The notes under the pieces were generated by a model, which saw only the letters and a program-made list of their open reading frames with translations, made no database searches and was not told the DNA's origin. From Bacillota bacterium (GTDB lineage Bacteria; Bacillota; Dethiobacteria; DTU022; UBA8154), in the NCBI GenBank assembly GCA_030656575.1, contig JAUSPO010000078.1, positions 1-44,220 of the forward strand: a stretch of DNA of 44,220 bases, given 5' to 3'. Made by a program: the position numbers and the translations under genes. Positions within the stretch are counted from its first letter, which is position 1, and every line of letters starts with the position of its first letter. Shown one piece after another: positions 33,725 to 41,120 of this stretch.

Positions 33725-34473
33725 TAACTATCTCTCCTTTTCCAGATAATCATGGTACTCTTCCGGGGATTTGGTACCCAGTAGATACCGTTTTTCATAG
33801 TAATAATTTTTTTGAGATGCTCTTTCACAAGCTCTCTAGAAGGTAAACCCAGTTTTTCACTTAAGTAAACGGCACAATCATTAATCTCCTCTTTACTATC
33901 TAAGGGCATACCAAAATCATATTCTACTGTTTCATACTGTACCTCCTCCTTCAAAATTGCAAATAATTGCAATAAATCCTGGTAATTTCCTCGAAATACA
34001 GGCGGCTCAATCCCTGATTCGCGGTAAAGCTCTTTGCTCAAAAAATCAGTTTGGATTGTGTCATAAGAGGCAATAAAAAAAGCAGCCTCTTCGGTTACAT
34101 CAATAATTTTTCTGATACCCTCCAGAGTACCTATCTCACCCCCAAAGCTATAAGCACAAATGGCAGCATCACTTTTTTCTACCTCAACCTCTAACCAGTT
34201 ACCATAAATTGTTTTCAGGTTTTTTAATCCCCTGGTTTGTTTTTTCAAGGCTTCCAGGCTTTTCTTATTAATATCTACCGCTTGAACATTAAAGTTCGCT
34301 TCAACTGCTTTTAAAGCAAATGCTCCTGGCCCGCAGCCTATATCAATAATAGTTTTACACCCTGCAATTTCGGGCTTCATTTTTTCCCAAAAAATCTTCG
34401 GATAATCACTGTATTTAACACCAAGGTAATAATTGAGAATTTGCTTATCTGTCCACTCTTTTATCCGGCTCAT
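33724..34473 (-). CDS. Class I SAM-dependent methyltransferase
   Basis: A 249-residue Rossmann-fold methyltransferase. Motif I is IIDIGCGPGAFALKA (near residue 41), the acidic residue closing the adenosine pocket is in VQAVDINKKSL (near 64), and motif IV-like SDAAICAYSFGG follows near 108. The substrate cannot be read from the sequence. It starts four bases inside the NTPase gene (ATGA overlap) and ends in a TAATG overlap with the ECF S-component, so these three are tightly coupled. That arrangement suggests that the methyltransferase acts on, or protects, the imported compound. It is not related to the DNA methylase fragment nearby. Confidence 0.82.
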   Translation of the reverse strand: MSRIKEWTDKQILNYYLGVKYSDYPKIFWEKMKPEIAGCKTIIDIGCGPGAFALKAVEANFNVQAVDINKKSLEALKKQTRGLKNLKTIYGNWLEVEVEKSDAAICAYSFGGEIGTLEGIRKIIDVTEEAAFFIASYDTIQTDFLSKELYRESGIEPPVFRGNYQDLLQLFAILKEEVQYETVEYDFGMPLDSKEEINDCAVYLSEKLGLPSRELVKEHLKKIITMKNGIYWVPNPRKSTMIIWKRRDS

Positions 34474-35081
34474 TTCAAGACTGCCTCCACATAATCTTTT
34501 ACAATGGTAGTTATTTCTTCATAATTTTTTTTATTAAGATTTAAAAGCTCCATCCGGGGATCTAATTTAATATAGTCAAAAAAATTCTTATGCTCGCTAA
34601 TCTTAGTTTTATCTGCCAAATTCACCGCCATTTTCTCTGCATTTTGAGTTGATTTTAAAACCCCCAGGACGGGAATATCTCCGTTCAGTACATTCAGTAC
34701 CTCTTTCATAAAAGCAGGGCAATTTAACTCTATCCCCCCCAATTCATCTAAGAGAATTAAGTCTTTTTTTTCAACCAAACTTTTTTTCAGGCATGTAATA
34801 CCGCTATTCTCAAAGACGTCCGGATTTCTATACCACCTACCCTGGGCATCACTGTACAGAAAGAGGTTGTCCACTAAATCTAAACTGGTAACATTTTTAT
34901 TGAGCTCATATTCTTCTGCTTCATGTAGCGGGTTCAATTTAAAGGCAGCATACCGGTCCCCAATAAATATTCTCTGGACGAAAAATCCGCCCACTTTCGG
35001 TAGATAAGGGAGCAGGCTTTCTTTGATAAGCTTGGACTTCCCTACACCTATATCCCCCTGCAGAAATAAGTTTATTTTCAC
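34470..35081 (-). CDS. THEP1-like nucleoside triphosphatase (P-loop)
   Basis: A 203-residue P-loop protein of the THEP1/nucleotide-kinase-like type. Walker A is GDIGVGKSKL (residues 9-18), the KVGGFFVQRI strand (about 28) is the THEP1-type second block, and Walker B is LILLDELGGIEL near 107. Its cellular role is not known; family members hydrolyse NTPs slowly in vitro. The start is GTG 35081 with GGGGCGG upstream. It is the first gene of the NTPase-methyltransferase-ECF operon, and a ModE-like palindrome lies 34-57 bases upstream. A role in delivery or modification of a nucleotide-like or pterin-like cofactor is speculation. Confidence 0.75.
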   Translation of the reverse strand: MKINLFLQGDIGVGKSKLIKESLLPYLPKVGGFFVQRIFIGDRYAAFKLNPLHEAEEYELNKNVTSLDLVDNLFLYSDAQGRWYRNPDVFENSGITCLKKSLVEKKDLILLDELGGIELNCPAFMKEVLNVLNGDIPVLGVLKSTQNAEKMAVNLADKTKISEHKNFFDYIKLDPRMELLNLNKKNYEEITTIVKDYVEAVLK

Positions 35082-35114
35082 TTAACCGCCCCATATACAG
35101 TATAATTTATTAAT

Positions 35115-35138
35115 CGTTATACTTTTACATATATAACG
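35115..35138. promoter_or_regulatory. ModE-like inverted repeat upstream of the NTPase-ECF operon
   Basis: CGTTATA-N10-TATAACG is a perfect 7-bp inverted repeat with the half-site and spacing that I recall for ModE molybdate-responsive sites (CGnTATATA-N6-TATATAnCG). It ends 34 bases before the GTG start. The region 35139-35254 is AT-rich and holds only a small TGCAAAATTGCA palindrome (35169-35180). Confidence 0.5.
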
Positions 35139-35254
35139 GGTCTAACATAAAATAAATATAAGGATAAATGCAAAATTGCATCCAGAACTCATCCAGCTAC
35201 AGCTCTTACTTTATCCGAATTAGTAAGATAATCAATATCTTTCTCTTGGAAAAT

Positions 35255-35455
35255 TTATCCTCCACCGAGCACACCAAAATTTAACATTAATCGTTCATTT
35301 GTAATATTTATGGCTTTTTGTAATATATCTATCCCGATCCAACGACGATTAAGATCTTCAGCTACTACTATTGTAGTACCACTACCACAAAAAGGATCCA
35401 TTATAACATCCCCTTCGTTACTACTAACCTTAATTATTTTAGTAATATACAACAA
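35255..35455 (-). pseudogene. C-terminal fragment of a DNA methyltransferase
   Basis: The 66 residues carry the SAM-binding end of a beta-class (N4/N6) DNA methyltransferase: SSNEGDVIMDPFCGSGTT, with the FxGxG motif I, then RRWIGIDI. The target-recognition part and the DPPY catalytic motif that should precede it are absent; a stop codon lies three codons upstream of the TTG at 35455. It is therefore a truncated remnant, not an active enzyme. The last four residues (VLGGG) look like read-through into unrelated DNA. Confidence 0.7.
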
Positions 35456-35460
35456 TATTG

Positions 35461-35664
35461 TTATTTTCTCCTATTTTGCTTGCTTCCACATTCAAGTGTC
35501 ACCTGTTGACTTTCTAAATACGCTCTTTTAAACTCTTGTTGTTCTTTAAGCATTGGATAAACAGTAAGCTTCCCTGTAACCAGGTTTAATGTATACCTCG
35601 ATATATCGCTGGCTATTTTATTTTCTTCTTTGATACTACCCTTGTAAAGAGTGATCATACACAT
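35461..35664 (-). CDS. Small protein of unknown function
   Basis: I do not recognise this 67-residue, charged protein (MCMITLYKGSIKEENKIASD at the start). It has no membrane segment. ATG 35664 or the third codon ATG at 35658 could start it; GGAGATGA lies about 11-17 bases upstream. It ends just before the methyltransferase fragment, so it may belong to the same decayed unit. The evidence for expression is weak. Confidence 0.4.
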   Translation of the reverse strand: MCMITLYKGSIKEENKIASDISRYTLNLVTGKLTVYPMLKEQQEFKRAYLESQQVTLECGSKQNRRK

Positions 35665-35748
35665 TGAAATTTCATCTCCATAAGTTATATAAAGCCTGCA
35701 ACATAGGGCTATTAGTGACTGTTTCTTCTTGTGTTCAAAATCGGCCCA

Positions 35749-36180
35749 CTATATGATTAATACACTATCATATGATTTTACCCAACCGCTTTGGACAACC
35801 CGGCAAAACAACCCCTTTTCCGCCAGCAGCGAGAAACCATGGAAGGAATAGGTATGTTTTTTAGACGGATCCTTTCCAATCATTTCCACTTCAACCATGG
35901 CTTCGCCGATCTGCAAAACAGTACCCACGCCTACTTTTTCTTCGTCTAACCCGTACACCAGTAGATTTTCTGCAAAGCTGCCAGGTTCAGGATGTGTGCC
36001 AAGCTGCCTTACAACCGGCTCAAGGAACTGCGATAACAAAATGCTTATCTCCTTTTCCCCTCTGTCTGCATGGGCATCTCCAACCAGGCCGTGACCTTCT
36101 TTAAGGAAACCGGAATTTACATTTTTCTTAGCTACACCACGCTTAAACGACGAACAAATTGATACAACTTTTGCTTCCAA
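35749..36180 (-). CDS. MOSC domain protein
   Basis: A 143-residue stand-alone MOSC domain, the domain found at the C-terminus of molybdenum-cofactor sulfurases and in YiiM/MOSC proteins that bind or handle Moco-related sulfur. Visible blocks are GLVGDAHAD near residue 31, EISILLSQ near 44, GSFAENLLVYGLD near 66 (the family NI/NL-type block) and GEAMVEVEMIGKDPSKKH (C-terminal strand). The conserved Cys of the family may be the one in GLFCRV near 125. TTG 36180 follows AAAGGAGA. It sits between the Fe-S cluster and the ECF operon, consistent with molybdenum metabolism, but no molybdoenzyme is in the window. Confidence 0.82.
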   Translation of the reverse strand: MEAKVVSICSSFKRGVAKKNVNSGFLKEGHGLVGDAHADRGEKEISILLSQFLEPVVRQLGTHPEPGSFAENLLVYGLDEEKVGVGTVLQIGEAMVEVEMIGKDPSKKHTYSFHGFSLLAEKGLFCRVVQSGWVKSYDSVLII

Positions 36181-36267
36181 CTAATACATCTCCTTTGAAA
36201 AATATTAACGGCGAAGAGCGGCAGCAAGCCGCTTCGGCTTTCGAACTAATTACACTATTTTATAGGT

Positions 36268-36660
36268 TCACTTCTGCTGCTGGCACTTCTTCATCCCGCA
36301 AGCTTTTTTATAATCCTGTATTGCTTCGTGAAGCGCCCCTGCTCCGAGATTGGAACAATGCACCTTAGGATCAGGCAGCCCGCCCAAATTCCTGATAACA
36401 TCTAAGTCCGTAATTTTTAAAGCTTCTTCAAGGGTTTTACCCTTTGCCAGCTCTGTCAGCACGCTGCTTGTAGCAATAGCTGCCGGGCAACCAAAAATTT
36501 CAAACTTGATGTCGGAAATGCGGTTGTCTTTAACAATTATATAGATGCGCAGATAGTCCCCACATGAGGGATCACCTATGATTCCAACCCCGTCCGGGTT
36601 GGATATATACCCCGCATTTCTCGGGTTTAAGAAATGTTCAATTACCCTGTCAGAATACAT
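36268..36660 (-). CDS. IscU/NifU-type Fe-S scaffold protein
   Basis: A 130-residue scaffold on which [2Fe-2S] or [4Fe-4S] clusters are built before transfer. The three cluster cysteines are C33 (DPSCGD), C58 (IFGCPAA) and C102 (VHCSNLG), and the stabilising Asp is D35. The C-terminal KACGMKKC adds two more cysteines, which is unusual. There is no neighbouring cysteine desulfurase. ATG 36660 has GGAG about nine bases upstream and 18 bases separate it from the gamma-carbonic anhydrase. Presence beside two MinD/ferredoxin ATPases and Mrp suggests a dedicated cluster-assembly set. Confidence 0.9.
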   Translation of the reverse strand: MYSDRVIEHFLNPRNAGYISNPDGVGIIGDPSCGDYLRIYIIVKDNRISDIKFEIFGCPAAIATSSVLTELAKGKTLEEALKITDLDVIRNLGGLPDPKVHCSNLGAGALHEAIQDYKKACGMKKCQQQK

Positions 36661-36678
36661 AAAGATCCACTCCTTTTT

Positions 36679-37221
36679 TTATTCCAGAACATCTTTTATA
36701 TCCAACTGGACTAATCCTTTAAAACACCGGGGAGGCAGCGCGATATAAACTCCCGTGGCATATTCCAAATATTTCTCCATTTCTTTGTCTATCTTTCCAT
36801 AATCCCTGGCCGGGACCCCTAAAAACAATCTTCCCGGGGGGATAACCGATCCTGCAGTTACCAGCGCACCAGCACCGATACAGCAGCCGGCACCTATTTT
36901 AACATCATCCATAATAATGGCACCCATTCCAATGACCACGTGTTCTTCCAGCACAGGCCCGTGTAATATGGCTCCATGTCCTAGATGGCTTCTTTCCCCC
37001 AATATGGTAGTGGCATCAGGGGCCGCATGGATTATACAGTTTTCCTGTACATTCGAAAAAGGACCTACAACTATTGATCCCCAGTCGCCCCGCAAACAAG
37101 CTCCGGGACCAATATAACACCCTTTTCCAATAACAACATCACCTATTATTGTTGCTTCAGGATAAATGAAAGCAGTAGCATCAATACGGGGTCTTTTGCC
37201 TTCAAATTCATAAACAGGCAT
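36679..37221 (-). CDS. Gamma-class carbonic anhydrase family protein
   Basis: A left-handed beta-helix (hexapeptide repeat) protein of 180 residues. The zinc-ligand histidines of the family are present: H65 (NCIIHAAP), H82 and H87 (LGHGAILHG). RGDWGSI near 44 and the QEN motif near 59 match the active-site Arg and Asn/Gln positions. Many bacterial members have low or no carbonic anhydrase activity, so the reaction is not certain. ATG 37221 (MPVYEFEGKRP) follows AAAGGAG by eight bases; the longer frame to 37260 has no ribosome site. It follows the frameshifted MinD gene by 115 bases. Confidence 0.88.
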   Translation of the reverse strand: MPVYEFEGKRPRIDATAFIYPEATIIGDVVIGKGCYIGPGACLRGDWGSIVVGPFSNVQENCIIHAAPDATTILGERSHLGHGAILHGPVLEEHVVIGMGAIIMDDVKIGAGCCIGAGALVTAGSVIPPGRLFLGVPARDYGKIDKEMEKYLEYATGVYIALPPRCFKGLVQLDIKDVLE

Positions 37222-37336
37222 GATTTTCACTCCTTTATATAGGACCAAAGAGAAAAACATATTGGACTATTTTACATTTTATTATTATGAGCGAGGCAAG
37301 TATTATCTAATCATCTTTGACGGTCATAGCGGATTC

Positions 37337-38199
37337 TTATTCCCTTGCCAAGCGTAGTATCTCTTCCCAGATTTCTTTAATTTTTTTTGAAACCGTCCCG
37401 TCACTGTATTCTACCACTGACAAGCCCTTTACCATTGCCTCCGTTACGACCTTGTCAAAAGGCACTTTTCCTACTACCGGCACCGATTGACTCAGGCAGT
37501 AATTTTCTATTTTCTGTGTATTTTCTTCGTCAAGATCACAACGGTTTATACAGACAAGAGCAGAAACTCCAAAATGGCGACAAACTGCCAGCACGCGCTC
37601 CATATCATGAACACCCGATAAGGTAGGTTCGGTAACAACCAGTGCTGCGAATGCACCAGCCAAAGAGGCGATAACGGGACAACCGATGCCCGGTGGGCCA
37701 TCTGTAATGATAACATCTCTGTTTTCATCCCGGGCAATCTCTTTAGCCTTGTTCCTGACTAGGGTAACAAGTTTGCCGGAATTCTCCTGCGCTGCTCCCA
37801 GGCGGGCGTGGACTAAAGGACCGTAAGGGGTTTGGGAGATAAACCATTTCCCGGAAACCACCTCTTCAAAGCTTATGGCACCTTCAGGGCAGGCGTGATA
37901 ACAAAGCCCACAGCCTTCACAGGAAAGAGAGTTAACCCGGAAATCTTCCCATATTGCTTCAAAGCGGCAGAGCTTACGGCAGAGGCCGCAGAGGCTGCAC
38001 TCTCTTCCCGGATAAATGCTTCCCTGGAAGCTTTAAATTCATGAGTCTCTTGAAGAACTGGGCGCATGATCAGTCTCAGGTTAGCAGCATCCACATCACA
38101 ATCTGTAAAAACTGCATTAGATGCCATGGCCGCAAAAGAACCTGCAAAGGATGTTTTGCCTGTACCCCCTTTACCGCTGATTATTGTAATCTCTTTCAT
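37337..38199 (-). pseudogene. MinD/ParA-like ATPase with ferredoxin domain, frameshifted
   Basis: A second copy of the MinD-like ATPase with an inserted double [4Fe-4S] ferredoxin domain. The first frame (38199 onward) carries the deviant Walker A GKGGTGKTS and then runs into meaningless Ala/Ser-rich sequence. In the -1 frame the same DNA reads CSLCGLCRKLC and CEGCGLCYHAC, then VIITDGPPGIGCPVIASL and the rest to 37337. The switch is near 38001-38006, where an AG dinucleotide is repeated (GAAGAGAGTGC); two bases too many, or one missing, explains it. ATG 38199 overlaps the upstream MinD stop (TAATG). Sequencing error, slippage mutation and true decay are all possible. Confidence 0.82.
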
Positions 38200-39080
38200 T
38201 AGTCACCCACTTCTTTCTTCTCTGTTTTATGCTTTTCTGTACCAAGAACATTAAATATGCGTGTCCACAGTTCTTCAAACAGGCCGCGCCACCTTTCAAA
38301 GTGCAGCACTACCGCTTCACCCCTGGCATATAATTCGGCCAGTTCCCTGTCCCAGGGGATATGCATCAGGACTGGTATCCCCTCTTGCTTGCAGTAATCA
38401 TCTACGCAATTGTTACCAATATCCGAACGGTTAATTAGTACGCCGACGGGAATATCCAGCTTCTTCAGCATCTGCACAGCAAGATCCAGATCATTTAAAC
38501 CAAAGGGGGTGGGCTCGGTAACAAGCAGGCAAAAGTCGCTACCCTTAACCGCTGAGACTACCGGACAGGAAGTTCCGGGAGGAGCATCAATTATAACAAA
38601 TTTGCGGGGATCGATCTTGCTCTTGACGGCGTTGATCAGGGGAGGTGACATGGCCTCACCGGGATTTAGTCGCCCATGCAAAAAATCAATTTCATGAGCA
38701 ATTCCTTTTTCCAGAATACCAATACCGCGGGGTGCTTCTGTAATCGCTTCCTGTGAACAAAAATAGACACAACCCCCACATCCGTGGCACAGTTCAGGAA
38801 AGACAAGAATGTTTTCTTTAAGCACAGCTATGGCGTTAAAGACACAAATTTCTGCGCACCGGCCACAGAAATTACATTTTTCCTCATTTATTTCCGGAAC
38901 CGGTATGTTTACCGTTTCCGGGTTACTAAAAACAGGTTTTAAAAAGATGTGAGCATTGGGTTCCTCCACATCGCAATCTATAAGTTGGGGCTTTTCCTTT
39001 TGGTTTAAGGCCAGGGCAAGGTTAACAGCAACGGTAGTTTTTCCCGTTCCACCTTTGCCGCTGGCGACTGCTATGATCAT
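38199..39080 (-). CDS. MinD/ParA-like ATPase with inserted [4Fe-4S] ferredoxin domain
   Basis: A 293-residue P-loop ATPase of the type that accompanies orange-protein loci. Deviant Walker A is GKGGTGKTT (8-16). The ferredoxin insert carries C69, C72, C75, C79 and C98, C101, C104, C108, enough for two [4Fe-4S] clusters. Switch and Walker B segments are VIIDAPPGTSCPVVSAV near 158. The role is unknown; a cluster-loading or electron-delivery ATPase is the usual suggestion. ATG 39080 follows GGAGAG. It abuts the second, frameshifted copy with a TAATG overlap, so the two were probably made as partners. Confidence 0.88.
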   Translation of the reverse strand: MIIAVASGKGGTGKTTVAVNLALALNQKEKPQLIDCDVEEPNAHIFLKPVFSNPETVNIPVPEINEEKCNFCGRCAEICVFNAIAVLKENILVFPELCHGCGGCVYFCSQEAITEAPRGIGILEKGIAHEIDFLHGRLNPGEAMSPPLINAVKSKIDPRKFVIIDAPPGTSCPVVSAVKGSDFCLLVTEPTPFGLNDLDLAVQMLKKLDIPVGVLINRSDIGNNCVDDYCKQEGIPVLMHIPWDRELAELYARGEAVVLHFERWRGLFEELWTRIFNVLGTEKHKTEKKEVGD

Positions 39081-39137
39081 CTTAATCTCTCCATTTCTTC
39101 ACCGGTAACTGATCATTTAGAATTACAATAAATATTT

Positions 39138-39170
39138 ATCAGGGGGAGCAGCAATCAGCCCCCCCCTGAT
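39138..39170 (-). terminator. Intra-cluster hairpin between DUF5320 and MinD genes
   Basis: ATCAGGGGG/CCCCCTGAT 9-bp stem with a 15-base loop. The minus-strand tail AAATATTTATTG is a poor T-run, so partial termination or transcript processing is more likely than a full stop. Confidence 0.45.
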
Positions 39171-39175
39171 ACGAG

Positions 39176-39484
39176 TTATTCACTTTCTTGTTCTTTCCCC
39201 AGTTTTGACAATCGTTTTTCGATTTCTTCCAGTTCAACCCTGATCAAACGAACCTGATCTTTTAAAAAGAGAGCCTCATCTTCTGGAGGGGCCTCATCCA
39301 TCCAGGGATGATCAAGCCCGTAGTTGGGATAGAAATGACAGGGTCCCCACCAGCGTGGCTCTGGCTCTAATACCCCTGGCCCAGCGTATTGACAGAATCC
39401 ACCCCTAAAGCCTCCAGAACCGGGTGCCCATTCCCTGCTTTGTTTCCAAAAGCCAGGACCATACAAGTTTCTACCTTTAGTCAT
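39176..39484 (-). CDS. DUF5320 protein
   Basis: A 102-residue protein of the DUF5320 type: a Gly/Trp/Pro-rich first half (GPGFWKQSREW, GGFRGGFCQYAGPG, RWWGPCHFYP) and a charged C-terminal helix (LIRVELEEIEKRLSKLGKEQE). Function unknown; such proteins commonly sit beside NifX-like and Mrp/MinD genes in anaerobes. Two cysteines and one histidine in the first half could bind metal. ATG at 39484 overlaps the NifX-like gene by eight bases and follows GGAAGG. A longer frame to 39730 lies inside the NifX-like gene and is not real. Confidence 0.72.
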   Translation of the reverse strand: MTKGRNLYGPGFWKQSREWAPGSGGFRGGFCQYAGPGVLEPEPRWWGPCHFYPNYGLDHPWMDEAPPEDEALFLKDQVRLIRVELEEIEKRLSKLGKEQESE

Positions 39485-40268
39485 TGCCTTCCGTCCTTTC
39501 TTCACATTCATGAACGTGGCCATCCTGGCCATGTTCACAGAAACTCTCTCCTTCACTAAGATTGCCGGAAAGGTAACTCTCAATAACATCTTCAACAAAA
39601 CCAGTAATACCTGTAATTGTACTGATTCCCTGCTCGGCAAAAAGATCCTGGGCTTTAGGACCCATCCCTCCGGCGATAACGCAGCTGACTCGTTTTTCAC
39701 CCAAAAAACGTGGCAAGAATCCCGGCTCATGCCCTGGATTGGGAATTTCCGATTTGACTTCTACCTTATGATTATTAATCTCTACAAGAGTATAAGCAGG
39801 ACAGCGGCCAAAATGCTGGGCAACCTCTAAACCATCTGTAGCCAAGGCAATTTTTTCCCGGGAGACCGGAGTTTCGGTTTGCTTTTTCTGTTCAGCACCC
39901 CGTGAGAACATGCCTGAATGGGAACTAACAGTAGGTTCCACGATCGGACTGTACTGTCCTTCTTGATAGAGAGACAGAGCTTCCTCTATGGGAACTTCAG
40001 AGAGAGAATATACCTTGATCCCTGCAGAATTAAGGATGCGCGAGGCATTGGGTCCAACATCGCCTGTAAGCAGTACGTCAGCCTGCTGTTCAATTAAAAA
40101 TTGTGACGCTTTTATGCCAGCACCACTTCCTTCCAGTGCTCCAGGGTTAGTGAGGAAGTTCCATTTTATATCCTCTGTATCATAAATAGCATAAAATGGA
40201 CACCGACCAAATCGGGGATCAAGAAGAGATTTTAATTCTTTTCCGCTGGAACTAATTATAATCTTCAC
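39477..40268 (-). CDS. Double NifX/NafY-type (dinitrogenase Fe-Mo cofactor biosynthesis) domain protein
   Basis: Two NifX-like domains in one 263-residue chain. Domain 1 (residues 1-110) opens MKIIISSSGKELKSLLDPRFGRCPFYAI; domain 2 (about 135-240) repeats the pattern as IALATDGLEVAQHFGRCPAYTLV. Each has the RFGRCP/HFGRCP metal-cofactor motif. Single-domain relatives bind Fe-Mo cofactor precursors or, as the orange protein of Desulfovibrio, a molybdenum-copper sulfide cluster. The end carries a Cys/His-rich tail (CEHGQDGHVHEC) that may bind metal. ATG 40268 overlaps the Mrp stop by four bases (ATGA). No nitrogenase genes are present, so a nitrogenase role is unlikely. Confidence 0.87.
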   Translation of the reverse strand: MKIIISSSGKELKSLLDPRFGRCPFYAIYDTEDIKWNFLTNPGALEGSGAGIKASQFLIEQQADVLLTGDVGPNASRILNSAGIKVYSLSEVPIEEALSLYQEGQYSPIVEPTVSSHSGMFSRGAEQKKQTETPVSREKIALATDGLEVAQHFGRCPAYTLVEINNHKVEVKSEIPNPGHEPGFLPRFLGEKRVSCVIAGGMGPKAQDLFAEQGISTITGITGFVEDVIESYLSGNLSEGESFCEHGQDGHVHECEERTEGND

Positions 40269-41074
40269 TCGTTCATACCTCCTGCATTCATTTTTACTTG
40301 CTGTACACTGAGCAGTTTTTTAAATAATTCGCTTTCATAATCTTCTACCGTACCATTGTCACAGCACTCCGCCAGCTTCTTATCCAGAGGAAGAATGGCT
40401 ATTAGTGGTACACCAGTTAGTTCTGCTACTTCTTCACCTTTACTGGAACCAAACACTTCCACCTTCGCCTGACAGTGGGGACAGATTAAATAGCTCATGT
40501 TTTCAACCAAACCCAGCACAGAAATATTCATTGCTTTAGCCATTTTCAAAGCCTTTTTAACAACCATTACCGCCAGATCCTGTGGGGAACTAACGATAAC
40601 CAGACCATCCAATGGAATAGTCTGCATAACGGTTAAAGGCGCATCTGCCGTACCGGGAGGAAGATCAATAAAGAGGTAATCCAATTCACCCCACTCAACA
40701 TCTGCCCAGAACTGTTTTACTGCCCCACCAATAAGCGGCCCCCTCCAGATTACAGGATCTTCCTCATTGGAAAGTAGTAAATTTAAAGACATGATTCTTA
40801 TACCCTGTGAAGTTTCTGTGGGATCAAATCCCATGGTTCCCAGGGCCTTCTTTATACCAAACATCTTGGGAATACTCGGGCCGGTGATATCAGCGTCAAG
40901 GATACCTACCTTAAAACCTTCCCGAGAGGCGCCCACAGCCAATAAAGAGGTAACAGACGACTTGCCTACTCCGCCTTTTCCACTTCCCACAGCAATAACA
41001 TGCTTGATTCCGGGACGGAGTATTTTTTCCAACCCTGTTTTTTCTTCTTCTTGGGACGATTTGTCTGAACTCAT
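40265..41074 (-). CDS. Mrp/NBP35-family Fe-S carrier ATPase
   Basis: A 269-residue ApbC/Mrp ATPase that carries [4Fe-4S] clusters to target proteins. Deviant Walker A is GKGGVGKSS (32-40), followed by DADITGPSIPKMFG near 60, WRGPLIGGAVKQF near 110, DYLFIDLPPGTADAPLT near 132 and, near residue 208, the C-terminal CPHC cluster-bridging motif. There is no N-terminal DUF59 domain. ATG 41074 has AAAGGGG about 11 bases upstream. It overlaps the NifX-like gene by four bases, so the two are coupled. Confidence 0.92.
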   Translation of the reverse strand: MSSDKSSQEEEKTGLEKILRPGIKHVIAVGSGKGGVGKSSVTSLLAVGASREGFKVGILDADITGPSIPKMFGIKKALGTMGFDPTETSQGIRIMSLNLLLSNEEDPVIWRGPLIGGAVKQFWADVEWGELDYLFIDLPPGTADAPLTVMQTIPLDGLVIVSSPQDLAVMVVKKALKMAKAMNISVLGLVENMSYLICPHCQAKVEVFGSSKGEEVAELTGVPLIAILPLDKKLAECCDNGTVEDYESELFKKLLSVQQVKMNAGGMNE

Positions 41075-41120
41075 AGTGTATCGTTCCCCTTTCTTTTATA
41101 AGACAGGTCAACCGGGACAA

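Noticed and set aside
39485-39730. N-terminal extension of the DUF5320 frame
   Set aside because: It lies wholly inside the NifX-like gene in another frame; ATG 39484 gives the family-like start.
39477-40268. Nitrogenase cofactor role for the NifX-like protein
   Set aside because: No nifHDK, nifB or nifEN genes nearby; the neighbours match orange-protein loci better.
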